Of a DNA stretch of 57,345 nt, positions 1 to 9,522 are shown in pieces (positions within the stretch are counted from its first letter, which is position 1; each line of letters opens with the position of its first letter). The stretch comes from Tieghemiomyces parasiticus. Taxonomy: Eukaryota > Kickxellomycota > Dimargaritomycetes > Dimargaritales > Dimargaritaceae. A program made the translations under genes and the position numbers. The notes beneath the pieces are model-generated. The model ran no database searches. It was not told where the DNA came from and saw only the letters and a list, made by a program, of their open reading frames with translations. Where the stretch lies: NCBI GenBank assembly GCA_027575765.1, contig JANBPT010000199.1, positions 1 to 57,345 on the forward strand, written 5' to 3'.

Positions 1-673
1 ACATCGGATGGACCGAAGTGTCCATCTCCTTCATCTTTCGATACGATTTTATTTTTTTTTCATTTTTTAGCACTAGCCGGTTCTAAATGCATTTTTATTT
101 TACTTTGCTACTTGACACCTATCACGGGTCATTTAACGTCCAACGACTACGAAATATAGCAGCCCTACCTAATCACAGTCATCGTTTTCCCGCACACCAA
201 CAATTCAGTATTGGTTAGGCCACTTCATCGTCGCAATCCCAGGAATTGATCAGATCCTGGTGGTTGGTTCATGGATAGGAGTGAATGGACTTATACGCTC
301 GACTTTGTTAAGTAAGGCGGTGTTGCCACTTACTCCCCATAGGCGGTGGGTTCTCAACTCTGTTTTTTTACACAGTTCACTAGCGCGGCTCTATGGTTGG
401 CCATATTGCCTACCCACCGAATCACGCCCAATTGCCACGATATCTACCGCAGTCGCCCCACGGCTTACTGACTTCCAGAGCTCTTGCTGAGGGCACCCCT
501 TCTCGCCTCCTTCCGCAGCCACTTCCCCCCTCCGATTTATGGTCTGCGGGTGCCTCTTTTCTCAATACTTTATTCTCTACTCCCGCCCTTCACTTAGAAC
601 GTACACCACGGGTGGCTATTAGTTTCCTTTGCCCACCTACCAGTCGCCTAGGCTACGTATTTCACCGGTCCTC
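1..673. other. Upstream region of RAD7, no gene seen
   Basis: No open frame here has family features or an ATG-started coding texture. The first 120 bases are AT-rich with T runs. From about 490 to 640 the plus strand becomes pyrimidine-rich, which matches the leader seen before most genes in this window, so this part is probably the RAD7 promoter and 5' leader. Confidence 0.6.
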
Positions 674-2959
674 ATGAGCCGTCGCCAACGAGTACGCGGC
701 CCCCGGTCTGCGCTTACTAGTTTTCTGGGTGAGCAGGGCATTACTCTGGCCGCCCGGCAGCAGGCCCGCGAGCGCCACGAATCGCATATACGCAATGCCC
801 AGGCCGAAGCAGCTAATGTGGATGTCGAAGGGGACGACGAAGTCGAAGTGACCCTTACCGTGGCCGAGCCCACGACCTCTGCCACTCAGATGACTACCGA
901 CGCTAACGCCGAAGGCGGCGAAGACGCTGAGGTAGTTCCTGCCACCGTGCGACGCAGTCGTCGGGTCCCCGTGGCCGCCGCTGGCTCCCACAAACGCAAG
1001 GGTAAGGGAAAAAAGGGGAAACATACCCTCTCAGACGATGACGAAAGTGGTAATGTCGTTATGGGAAGTAGCAGTGGGGCTGGACAGGCCGGGCCGTCCA
1101 AGAAACGTAATGCCCGTGGCCACATGTTAGTCTGCGAGGTGTGTAAGTGTCGGTTTCTGCTCAAGAATGGGGCCGACGACCAAGACGGCTATGGCCCCGA
1201 CGGCCGAATCATGTGCCCAGCTTGCGCCCGCAGTGCCCGGGGCACCGGTGGTGGTAGCCGTAAAACCCAGCCAAAGTTACCTGGAGGCCGGCCGCGCCGT
1301 AAGGCCAAGAAGGCCGAGGTGGGTTACGAAGCCCAGGATGGACCGCACTCCCTCGTCGATATCTGTATCCAAGTCATCGGCAAGTACATCCACGACGTGG
1401 AGTCCCTGGGCGATATGAGCGAGCGCAATCTGGATAAGATCTGCCGCATCATCAGCAAGCGTCGCGAACTCACCCCGGAATCCCTCCAGCTGTTCTTGCG
1501 ACCCGATAAGACCCGCCTGGCCCTCTATGATACCACCCGCCTACCGGCGCTCAATCTCACCCAGGTGACCTTCTTCTGTCCTTTCCTGACCCATCTCCAC
1601 CTCGATTTTTGCGGCCGCCTGGATGACGAGACCCTGGGCCATATGGGCGACAAGCTGACCCGTCTGGAGAACCTTCATCTTCACGGGCCCTTTTTAATCA
1701 CTGACGCGGCGTGTGAACGTTTCCTCACCTTACGCGGCGCCCAGCTCCGCACCCTCAGTCTGAACCAGGTGCCACAGTTTAGTACAGCTGGTATGCGCGC
1801 CCTCCGTGACACTGCTACGCGGCTCACATCGCTCACCCTGGCCAGCTGCGAGCGCGTCGACGATACCTGCTTGCAGTTGCTGGCCGATCCCGATCATAGC
1901 GTCATTGGCAAGGGTCTCACCCACCTTGATATCAGCCGCCCTGGCGCGGCCACGGCAGTCGGGGGTGTTTATAACACCTACACCCTCCAGGACGATACCA
2001 TGCTCACACTCCTCGCCCGGTTTGGAGCGGACCTCGTCACCCTCGATCTAAGCGGCTGTCATACCTTGACCGACCGGATCCTCCACGAGGGCCTCCTCCC
2101 GCACTGCGGCCGGCTTGAAACTCTCCGGCTCGCCGAATGCACGGCGCTCACCGCCGCGGGTCTCGCGCGGTTCCTGGTGGCTGCCAAGGACGACCGACCT
2201 GGTAGCCAGGCGGAAGGTTTCTATGGCCACCACCTTCTCCGTCAAGTTGACCTGGGTCGGTGCGCCGATCTGGAGGATATTGTGGTCGAGGCCCTGGTAT
2301 ACCACTCGGGTCCTCACCTCGAAGAGGTGAACCTCAACGGCCTGCTTAACCTCACCGAACGCGCCGTCGCTGCCCTTGCCGGTGCCGTCCCCTTCGATGA
2401 GCGGTGGCACTGGCGGTTTCCGAAACGCTGTCGAAAATTGGAACGCGAGCACACACAGCGGCTGAACGCGGAACCTGGCCCGAACCTGCGTGTGATGGAA
2501 GCGGCCGGACAAGACCTCGAGGCGATAGCCCCGCAGCTGGGTGAGCACGAGTTAGACCTGGATGAAGATGGGAACCGGCGGCAACCCGGGCCGGCGGGCC
2601 CAGGGCTCTTTACCGTGGCATCGTTTCGGACTAGCCACGGTGCCACCCAGGATGGCGGGGGAGTTACGCTAGGAAGCGAAAGTGAGCTTTCGGAGAGCGA
2701 GAGTGAAGGTAGTGACCAGGATGACGACGAGGGGCCCAAGGGAGGCGACGGGCAGTCCACCGTGGTACCCAGTTGCCCGCATCTGTCGTTCCTGGACCTC
2801 TCGTGGGCCCGACCAGTTGGAAACAAACAGGTCGCCCAGCTTTTGCGCGCTTGCCCCGACCTCCAGACCCTTGTCGTGTGGGGGTGCAACCGGGTGACCG
2901 AAAGCGCACCCACGCGTCGCGGATTCAAATACGTCGGTCGTGAGTCCGACACTAGGTAA
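674..2959 (+). CDS. RAD7: Rad7-like nucleotide excision repair protein (zinc finger plus leucine-rich repeats)
   Basis: A 761-residue intronless protein. The start at 674 is chosen because MSRRQRVRGPRSAL at the N-terminus matches how Rad7/Rhp7 proteins begin; an in-frame non-ATG extension upstream has no such match. The N-terminal third is charged and low-complexity. A four-cysteine zinc-binding motif follows (C154, C157, C181, C184), then a long array of leucine-rich repeats with LxxLxLxxC texture from about residue 290 onward, interrupted by an acidic insert near residues 670-700. The C-terminus ends in a short motif with GFKYVGRESD, like the family. In yeast, Rad7 with Rad16 (the NEF4 complex) recognises UV lesions in non-transcribed chromatin during global genome repair and works with an Elongin-type ubiquitin ligase; that role is inferred from the family. 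The gene is convergent with the methionyl-tRNA synthetase gene. Confidence 0.9.
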   Translation: MSRRQRVRGPRSALTSFLGEQGITLAARQQARERHESHIRNAQAEAANVDVEGDDEVEVTLTVAEPTTSATQMTTDANAEGGEDAEVVPATVRRSRRVPVAAAGSHKRKGKGKKGKHTLSDDDESGNVVMGSSSGAGQAGPSKKRNARGHMLVCEVCKCRFLLKNGADDQDGYGPDGRIMCPACARSARGTGGGSRKTQPKLPGGRPRRKAKKAEVGYEAQDGPHSLVDICIQVIGKYIHDVESLGDMSERNLDKICRIISKRRELTPESLQLFLRPDKTRLALYDTTRLPALNLTQVTFFCPFLTHLHLDFCGRLDDETLGHMGDKLTRLENLHLHGPFLITDAACERFLTLRGAQLRTLSLNQVPQFSTAGMRALRDTATRLTSLTLASCERVDDTCLQLLADPDHSVIGKGLTHLDISRPGAATAVGGVYNTYTLQDDTMLTLLARFGADLVTLDLSGCHTLTDRILHEGLLPHCGRLETLRLAECTALTAAGLARFLVAAKDDRPGSQAEGFYGHHLLRQVDLGRCADLEDIVVEALVYHSGPHLEEVNLNGLLNLTERAVAALAGAVPFDERWHWRFPKRCRKLEREHTQRLNAEPGPNLRVMEAAGQDLEAIAPQLGEHELDLDEDGNRRQPGPAGPGLFTVASFRTSHGATQDGGGVTLGSESELSESESEGSDQDDDEGPKGGDGQSTVVPSCPHLSFLDLSWARPVGNKQVAQLLRACPDLQTLVVWGCNRVTESAPTRRGFKYVGRESDTR

Positions 2960-3260
2960 ATCATCGGATGACTGGCAGGGAACTTCCCCCCTCCCCCTGC
3001 CTATGTCACCTGCAGACCTTGAAACATGAATGTAGCTTTTTGTAGCCCTGATGAATGGTAATGGTTTGGGCGGAGAGCGGTTTATAGACTTCTCAATGAA
3101 CGATGTGTGGGTGCCTAAAATGGACAGCAAAGCAAGGTATATAGGAAAGATGCATGGACAATTGTTAAAGTGAAAAGGAACAGCTCTGGAAAAGTAGGTA
3201 TTTCGTGACGGGCAAGCGGGGAGGGGGCCACCGTAAGTGCCTTACGCCTGGCAACCCATC
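2960..3260. other. Convergent intergenic region
   Basis: This 301-base stretch lies between the stop codons of RAD7 (+) and the methionyl-tRNA synthetase gene (-). It should hold both 3' untranslated regions. I see no gene in it. Confidence 0.6.
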
Positions 3261-5678
3261 CTATTTGGCACCACTGCCACCGCCATAGCGGGCACGGTAC
3301 ACATCGGCCATCTTCTCATCGATACGCTTGAACAGGTGATCAGCCTCACCCACGACATGACCGGGCTGCAACACCAGTTCGAACCGGTCGGGGATCTGAC
3401 GGACGGGTGCGTTCAACTGTTGACAGATGGCATGGGTAGTGGTGGGCATGAAGGGGTAAAGGAGAGCGGCCAGGAGGTAGACGAGGTTGACGGCGACGGC
3501 GACGACGGTATCGCACTGGACGCGATGCTGGGCATACAATGTGTTATCGAGCTTGGATTCTTGGAGGTAACCGTTACCACGTTGCGAGATGGCCATGGCG
3601 AGCTGGAGGGCTCCGCGGAGCTTGACCTGGTCGAAGGTCGTGATGTAATCGGCCAGCAGGGCGTTCACATCGGCCATCAGGCGAGCCTCGTTGGTGGTGG
3701 CGCCCGACGACGACGTGGGTTCGACGAGATCCGACGACCAGGCCGGCAGAGCGCATTGGTACTTGGCCGATCCGATGAATTTCATGACGCGGTTGACAAA
3801 GTTGCCCACATTGGCCAGCAGTTCGTTATTGTTACGGGCGATGAAGTCGGTCCACGTAAACACGCTGTCGCTGGTCTCGGGCCGGCTGGCCAGGAGGTAG
3901 TAGCGCCAGACTTCGACGGGGATCCCGGTTTCCATGACGTTGTTGCCAAACACCCCCACGTTACGCGACTTGGAGAACTTGCCGCCCTCGTAGTTGAGAT
4001 ACTCCGTGGTATTGATGTGGTGGAGGGTAGTCCAGGGGTCACCCGTGCCGAGTTCGCAGGCCGGGAAGATGACGGTATGGAACGGAACGTTGTCCTTACC
4101 CATGAACTGGTAAAGTTTGACCTCCGTCGGGTTCTTCCACCACTGGGCCCATTCGGGCGTGTAGTTGGCGGTGATGGACGGGTAACCGATCGGTGCGTCG
4201 TACCAGACGTAAAAGACTTTATCGGTCATGTGTGGGAGCGGGACCGGAGTGCCCCATTTGAGGTCGCGGGTGATGCAACGCGGCTTCAGGCCCTCGCGGA
4301 GCCAGTTCTGGGTGATGATGCGGCCGTTGGCGGTCCACTGGCCAGCCTCGCTAGACCGGGCGACAAAGTCGTCGACCTGGGGTTGAAGTTTCGGGAGGTC
4401 AAGGAACACATGTGTGGATTCACGGAGGATGGGTCGGTTGCCGTCCATCTTACAGCGCGGGTTGACGAGGTCGGCGGCGTTGAGGAGGGTCCCACATTGG
4501 TCGCACTGGTCGCCACGGGCGTCGTCATAGGCGCACTTAGGGCAGGTCCCCTCGACGTAACGGTCGGCCAGGAACCGTGAGCAGTGTTCACAGTACAGCT
4601 GGGTCATAGTGTCCTCAAACGTGTAGCCGTTGGCGTTCAGTTTGTGGAAAATGTCCTGGGCAATCTCGGTCTGCTGCGGGGTGGTAGTCCGCCCAAAGTG
4701 GTCGAAGCTGAGCCCGAACCAGTCGTAGACTTGGCGGTGAATAGCATTATACTTGTCGCACAGCGCTTGGCAGCTCACACCTTCCTCCAGGGCCTTGGTT
4801 TCGGTGGCCGTGCCGTACTCGTCGGTTCCGCAAATATAGAGCGTGTTGTGGCCGCGAGCCCGGGAGTACCGCGCGTACACATCGGCGCTGAGCGTCGAAC
4901 CGATGATATTTCCCAAATGCGGAATGTTGTTGACGTACGGGAGAGCGCTCGTGATCAGGACGTTACGCTGGCCCGGCTGAGGGAGCACCGGGGCGGAAGG
5001 GCATTCGTTGATCTTGGCTACCTGACCCACCCGGCGGTTGGCCAGGCTGGCCTTCTGGAAGAGCACCACGGGGACCACCTCGATGTGGGTCTCGGCAGCT
5101 TGGACCGCGGCACGGATCGATGGATGAGCACCTAGCCGCTCGGACCAGGCGGCGAGACGCGGAGCCTCGGTACGGATGTCCGAGGGAATGGCGCGGAACA
5201 GGTAGTAGAGGTCGCTGAACAGGGCCAGCTCGGGCCCGCTGAACGCGTCGGGCGCCGCGGCGACGGAAGGATCGACCAGGTCAGCCAGCAAAGCATCGGC
5301 ATCGTGCACGATACGGTTCACGTCCGGGCGCTTGCCGTAGATCACGGCGGCGATGCGCCGCTCAATCACATCGTACAGGGAGTTCTCGCGGAGGGTTGTG
5401 AGGGCGGTGGGCGGTGTGGCGCGCGGGAGGTGGGTGGCCAGATAACGGAGGGCAGCGTTGGCCTCGAACAGGTCCACCGGCGGTTGGCCGTTCAGAGCGA
5501 TGAGTAGCTTAGGGCCGTGCTTCTTGACGGGCTCGATGCGCTCGGCCCGAACTGGGATACCGAGTACCTCTGCGACCGCGTGAATCTTGAGGAGATCGGC
5601 CGCTTCGGACGTCCCCGAGACTGGGGCCACCGTAAGGCGGACCTCGATCCCGGTAGGAACGGTGGTGCTGGGGGCCAT
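3261..5678 (-). CDS. MES1: Cytosolic methionyl-tRNA synthetase with N-terminal GST-like domain
   Basis: An 805-residue intronless protein that charges tRNA-Met with methionine in the cytosol. I start it at 5678 (MAPSTTV) because the further upstream in-frame residues look like translated leader. Residues 1 to about 190 form a GST-like domain, as in fungal and animal cytosolic enzymes, where it docks to an Arc1p/AIMP-type partner. The Rossmann catalytic domain has the HIGH-type motif as PHLGN (His at about 254), a double zinc knuckle with CEHC, CPKC, CDQC and a final Cys (about 362-405), and the KMSKS loop as KFSKS (567-571). The anticodon-binding helical domain follows. There is no long C-terminal EMAP or WHEP extension. 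A Gcn4-type site lies about 336 bases upstream of the start codon, which fits general amino-acid control of synthetase genes (inference). Confidence 0.95.
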   Translation of the reverse strand: MAPSTTVPTGIEVRLTVAPVSGTSEAADLLKIHAVAEVLGIPVRAERIEPVKKHGPKLLIALNGQPPVDLFEANAALRYLATHLPRATPPTALTTLRENSLYDVIERRIAAVIYGKRPDVNRIVHDADALLADLVDPSVAAAPDAFSGPELALFSDLYYLFRAIPSDIRTEAPRLAAWSERLGAHPSIRAAVQAAETHIEVVPVVLFQKASLANRRVGQVAKINECPSAPVLPQPGQRNVLITSALPYVNNIPHLGNIIGSTLSADVYARYSRARGHNTLYICGTDEYGTATETKALEEGVSCQALCDKYNAIHRQVYDWFGLSFDHFGRTTTPQQTEIAQDIFHKLNANGYTFEDTMTQLYCEHCSRFLADRYVEGTCPKCAYDDARGDQCDQCGTLLNAADLVNPRCKMDGNRPILRESTHVFLDLPKLQPQVDDFVARSSEAGQWTANGRIITQNWLREGLKPRCITRDLKWGTPVPLPHMTDKVFYVWYDAPIGYPSITANYTPEWAQWWKNPTEVKLYQFMGKDNVPFHTVIFPACELGTGDPWTTLHHINTTEYLNYEGGKFSKSRNVGVFGNNVMETGIPVEVWRYYLLASRPETSDSVFTWTDFIARNNNELLANVGNFVNRVMKFIGSAKYQCALPAWSSDLVEPTSSSGATTNEARLMADVNALLADYITTFDQVKLRGALQLAMAISQRGNGYLQESKLDNTLYAQHRVQCDTVVAVAVNLVYLLAALLYPFMPTTTHAICQQLNAPVRQIPDRFELVLQPGHVVGEADHLFKRIDEKMADVYRARYGGGSGAK

Positions 5679-6273
5679 GGTGAAAAGAAAATATGTATAG
5701 TAGATGGAAAGCAGGAACAATGAAGGTAGGAGAGCAGTATTGTTCAAAGTTGGGTAGAGAGATTCATCGCAGTAGCACAATATCGCAGTTCAAATAAAAA
5801 AAAGTATGTATGCGAACAGGTGGTTGAGCTGCAACCAGCTAGTAAAATTAAGGTGACAGGAGGAGCCCGAAAATAGTCAATAGGCGGTATCGTCGGGATA
5901 AATGACGGCCGGCGACGAGCCGTTAGCTTGGAACCGCTCTCCTTGGTCACGGGTTGCTGATGATTCATCAGCCTGCCAGTCCTGTGCACGCTCCTGAGGC
6001 GGGGAGACTCAGTGAGTCACTCAAGCGGAGTTGAACCGACGCGGCTTCTCGTCGTATTCGGTGGCCACCCGCCATTACCCGGCACCCGACCTAGGCGGGA
6101 GAGGGGAGGGGGGAAAACCGTGGAGCCGCACTCAAAGGCGGATGAAGACTTGGCGCATCGCACCGGAAAACGCGGTTCAACCTGCCAGGTACAAGGATCG
6201 TTCATTTTATTAGATTCTCCTTTACGAGTGCACACAAGCCGGGAAATGCCCACGACACTACTGCTGGGGAACC
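5679..6273. other. Promoter of methionyl-tRNA synthetase gene and 3' flank of the U2A' gene
   Basis: No gene is visible. The region contains two strong short palindromes (5956-5972 and 6006-6018) and a TGAGTCA site at 6014-6020. The plus strand just above 5678 is purine-rich, so the sense strand of the leader is pyrimidine-rich. Confidence 0.5.
6014..6020. promoter_or_regulatory. Gcn4/AP-1 type bZIP site upstream of methionyl-tRNA synthetase
   Basis: The heptamer TGAGTCA is a perfect match to the TGASTCA consensus of Gcn4-class bZIP factors. It overlaps the 13-base palindrome GACTCAGTGAGTC at 6006-6018 and lies about 336 bases upstream of the start of the minus-strand synthetase gene. In fungi Gcn4/CpcA activates aminoacyl-tRNA synthetase genes on amino-acid starvation. 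A seven-base match can occur by chance; the location makes it worth noting. Confidence 0.4.
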
Positions 6274-7538
6274 TCAAGGCTGCTCGGTCTGCATATCCGT
6301 ATCATTTTGCACCTCCGTTTCCGCTGGATGGTCGGTGTCCATCGCACCGGTTCCTTCGTCACCAGTAGTATGAGCCAAGCTACCCGCGATATGCCCGGCG
6401 TCCATAAGCGACTCCAACCGTTGCACACCGGCTAGGGCCTGGGCGCTCTGGGCGATCTTAGCACGGAGCTGATCTTGCTGCTGGGCCTGGGCAGCGAGGG
6501 CCGGGGCGCTAGACTGGTGCACATCGCGGTCGGTAGTGTCGTCGGCCTTGGCCGCGCTGAGGCCCTCACCTGGTTCAAAAGTCTTGGCGTCCGTGTCCAG
6601 GATGGATTTCGCTAGGGAGGTGAGGTCTGAAGGGGCCTTGCCGAACAGCTTAGCAGCCGCACGGCGTTCCTATATCGATGATATTGGGGAAGAGGAGGAG
6701 GAGGATAGATAGTCGGGAAGGGTGAGTTGCTACTTTCGCAGTATAGGTCCCTGCTTGGTGTTAGCGGCTCAATCGACTATTTAACAGGCTCACTAAAGCA
6801 TCACTTACCGCATCTTTCACGCGCTGGAAATCAAGCACGCGCACGCTAGGGAGCCGCCAGATAACCCACGGCCGGTAGTTCGGGTCCTTGGCCACGGGGT
6901 TGTCCAAAAGTGAGAGGTATTGCAGCCGAGGCAGACGCCGGAGGGGTTCCAAGTCGACTAGCTGAGCAACCAGGTTGTTGCTGAGGACCAGGCTGTCCAG
7001 GTTAGGCAGCGACACGGCCAGGGCCGGATCCAGAGTGCGGACCCGGTTGTTGCTCGCTAGCAAGCAGCGTAGCCGGACCAGCAGTGGGAAGTTGTCGAGT
7101 TTCCGGAGGTCATTGTCGGTGAGGTCAAGCGTATCGTTCAGGTCCTAAATAAGGGCGGGGTGAAGGGAAGTGCAAAATAATCGCGGTGGGAAACCGTGTT
7201 AGGGTCATAATCGTTGGTGCGGTGACGACGGCAGCGGTACGGAGCGCTAGTTGGAACGCCAATCGGTAGGCGCCTACTCATACCTTCGTGGCGCCCAGAT
7301 TCTCAACGGCAGGGATCTTATTGCCTAGTGTACGGATGGGTAGATGAGGAGACAATGAGTTTAAATTGGCTTGCACTGGGCCGCGTTAGTCGTCGTGTGG
7401 CTGCTGGGTGAGATCTCATTCCGCTATTGTATAACGCTATAAGTAGAAGCGCAACCTACCTCGCAAGTCCAGTTCACGGTCCCGCACCGCGTTGATGAAT
7501 GTCGGGGACTGGTTGACGAGATCAGCTGTAATGCGCAT
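6274..7538 (-). CDS. LEA1: U2 small nuclear ribonucleoprotein A' (leucine-rich repeat protein, four exons)
   Basis: A 283-residue protein assembled from exons 7538-7460, 7324-7284, 7144-6809 and 6669-6274, with introns of 135, 139 and 139 bases, all GT...AG and frame-consistent. The N-terminus MRITADLVNQSPTFIN and the following RELDLRGNKIP are hallmarks of U2A'/Lea1. Leucine-rich repeats cover about residues 20-120 (LDLTDNDLRKLDNFP; LDSLVLSNN; LQYLSLLDNPV), capped by VIWRLPSVRVLDFQRVK as in the family. The tail has the conserved KLFGKAPSDLTSLA and a segment with KTFEPGEGL. The protein pairs with U2B'' on stem-loop IV of U2 snRNA and stabilises branch-site recognition in the nucleus. The length is close to the human protein of about 255 residues, with an extra acidic, Glu/Asp/Thr-rich C-terminus. 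Confidence 0.92.
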
Positions 7539-7926
7539 GGTGTAGTGATCAAAGAAATGCGTTGTAGGGTGAATTGACAAGAAGAAACTGAAATCGAATG
7601 TAGCCTGGCCCTAGTGCGTCATGGTCAGTTGGTGAATCATGGGATGCAAAGACTAATAGGGCACAGTCTGGGCACAGAAGGGCGCTATGAAGAGTTTTAG
7701 CACCCCACTGCCTGGATGGCTCTTATCGCAAACTTTCAAGACACGGCGACACAACAGCTTTCGCCGAGTAGACTTGGACTAGAGCCAGACAAGAAAAAAA
7801 AACAGATTTATGGAGATATATTAATGGGTTGAAGTCCCTTCCCTAAACAAGATAAAACAATGCTGAGAGGGTCATAAGATAGTCAAATTAACGATGGCAC
7901 ATACCAACTCCGCAAATGCGCAAGCT
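7539..7926. other. Intergenic region between LCB1 and U2A' genes
   Basis: Both flanking genes are on the minus strand, so this 388-base stretch holds the LCB1 3' flank and the U2A' promoter. It contains an A-rich run near 7794-7802. No gene is seen. Confidence 0.5.
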
Positions 7927-9522
7927 CTACTGATACTCATTAAACACTTCGGTGACGGCATCGGTGATAACCTGGGCGGCATTCCGGGTCTCCTCCTCGG
8001 TATGGGCGGCTGACACACAAACCCGGATACTGGGGTCAGGCACCTTCCGTTCCTGGTCGCACACATACTTGGCGCGTGTGAGCAAGATACCCTGGGCGAG
8101 GGAGGCGGCAACGACGCGCTGGAGGACCTTTTCAAATTCGATACGGGCAACGGTCGGGAGCGGTGTGCGCGGGTCCCCAGGGACGGTGGTATCGAGGGCC
8201 GCGAGCGGAAGTACCGACTGGGCCCAAGGACGACGGAGCCGGAGGTGGAAGATGGGGGATGCTCCGTCCTTCTCCTTCTCATCGGTAAGGACCTGGACGG
8301 CGGGGGATGCGGCCAGCCGGTGGAGACCTTCGGCCATGACGTGGGAGTTGCGCTGGAGATCGGCAAGAATCTTCTCGCCACGCGTGCTCTGCAGGATATC
8401 CAGGCCGTCGATGGCGTAGACGGCCAGGATAGCCGGGAGGGACGCCGAGAAGACATAACCGAGGCCAGATAGACGCTGGTGCTCGACGAGTTCACGACGG
8501 CCCGTGCAGAATCCGCCGGAGGACCCGAGGGCGTTGCACATCGACCCGATGAGGATGTCGACCTTAGTGGGGTCCACATTGAGGTGGCTGGTGAGGCCGC
8601 GGCCGTGCTGACCGAGGACGCCAAACGAAAAGCTCTCGTCGAGGATGAGGCGGTACTTGTACTGTTCCTTTAGCCGCATGATAGTCGGGAGCGGTGCCAC
8701 ATCACCGGTGTTGACGTACAAACCTTCGACCACGATGAAGCGACGGGTGACCATGCGTTTGGTAGCCTGGTCCTCGCGCTGGACCTCGCGGAGGACGCGC
8801 TCCAAGTCGGTCATGTCATTGTGCTTAAAGTAGCGGATCTGGCTGCGGGTGATCTGGATGCCCTTCTGGATGGCAAAGCTGACGCCTTCGTCACAGATGA
8901 TGAGGTCGCCGCGCTTAGAGAAGCACGGAATGACGCTTAGGGTTGTGGTGATCCCCTGAGAGTATATGATGGCCTCCTCGGTCCCAATGAAGCTAGCCAG
9001 ACGGCGCTCCAGGTCAATATGGACATCCAGCGTACCGTAGAAGCCGGGCGGGCCACAGGAACCCACGCCGTACTTGCGCAGGGTGTGGACGGCATGTTCC
9101 TTGAGTTCTTCGTTACCAATCAGGCCCAAAAAGTTGTAGCTGGCCAGGTTAAGCACCGGCGTGTCAGACCCCACCAGCCGAGGGCGGGGACCCTGACCAG
9201 ACGCCAGCACCGGGACCAGGTCCAATTCGCGCTGCTCCCATTCGGTGGCGTCCGGCACCAGAGGCTCGGGCTGCCAGTCGTCGACCAGCTCGTCTACCTC
9301 CTGCTTCGTGAGGGTGATCTCGTGGTGGTCCACCCGGTAGCGCTTTTCCAGCAGGTACCATGCCACGAACAGGAGCAAGCACACCTCTAAAACGATGCGG
9401 AAGGGGTCATTCTGGTAGGAGTTCTTAATGTAGTGGCTGGCGATCTTAGACCCCGGGAGCAGCGACAGCGTGTGAGTGATGTGGGACCAGGCCCCGGGGG
9501 AGGCGGTAGCAATATCGGCCAT
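7927..9522 (-). CDS. LCB1: Serine palmitoyltransferase subunit 1 (Lcb1)
   Basis: A 531-residue intronless protein of the alpha-oxoamine synthase family (type I PLP fold). With Lcb2 it condenses serine and palmitoyl-CoA to 3-ketodihydrosphingosine, the first step of sphingolipid synthesis, at the ER membrane. A membrane segment lies at about residues 42-60 (FRIVLEVCLLLFVAWYLL). The catalytic-fold signatures include YNFLGL near 130, the GVGSCGPPGFYG motif (whose Cys corresponds to the residue mutated in human hereditary sensory neuropathy), DESFSFGVLG, and SGLGYVFSASLP. As expected for Lcb1 rather than Lcb2, the PLP-binding lysine is not apparent, so it would be the regulatory half of the heterodimer. 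The start MADIATAS is the only ATG that precedes the membrane segment closely. The gene is divergent from the beta-galactosidase gene. Confidence 0.95.
   Translation of the reverse strand: MADIATASPGAWSHITHTLSLLPGSKIASHYIKNSYQNDPFRIVLEVCLLLFVAWYLLEKRYRVDHHEITLTKQEVDELVDDWQPEPLVPDATEWEQRELDLVPVLASGQGPRPRLVGSDTPVLNLASYNFLGLIGNEELKEHAVHTLRKYGVGSCGPPGFYGTLDVHIDLERRLASFIGTEEAIIYSQGITTTLSVIPCFSKRGDLIICDEGVSFAIQKGIQITRSQIRYFKHNDMTDLERVLREVQREDQATKRMVTRRFIVVEGLYVNTGDVAPLPTIMRLKEQYKYRLILDESFSFGVLGQHGRGLTSHLNVDPTKVDILIGSMCNALGSSGGFCTGRRELVEHQRLSGLGYVFSASLPAILAVYAIDGLDILQSTRGEKILADLQRNSHVMAEGLHRLAASPAVQVLTDEKEKDGASPIFHLRLRRPWAQSVLPLAALDTTVPGDPRTPLPTVARIEFEKVLQRVVAASLAQGILLTRAKYVCDQERKVPDPSIRVCVSAAHTEEETRNAAQVITDAVTEVFNEYQ

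Noticed and set aside
3237..4580. 447-codon plus-strand frame opposite the methionyl-tRNA synthetase gene
   Set aside because: It is the antisense shadow of a strongly conserved minus-strand gene and starts at a non-ATG codon.
6029..6190. TTGAACC and GGTTCAACC sequences that resemble tRNA T-arms
   Set aside because: Neither has a five-pair T-stem, a matching acceptor stem at the right distance or a D-arm, so I do not call a tRNA.
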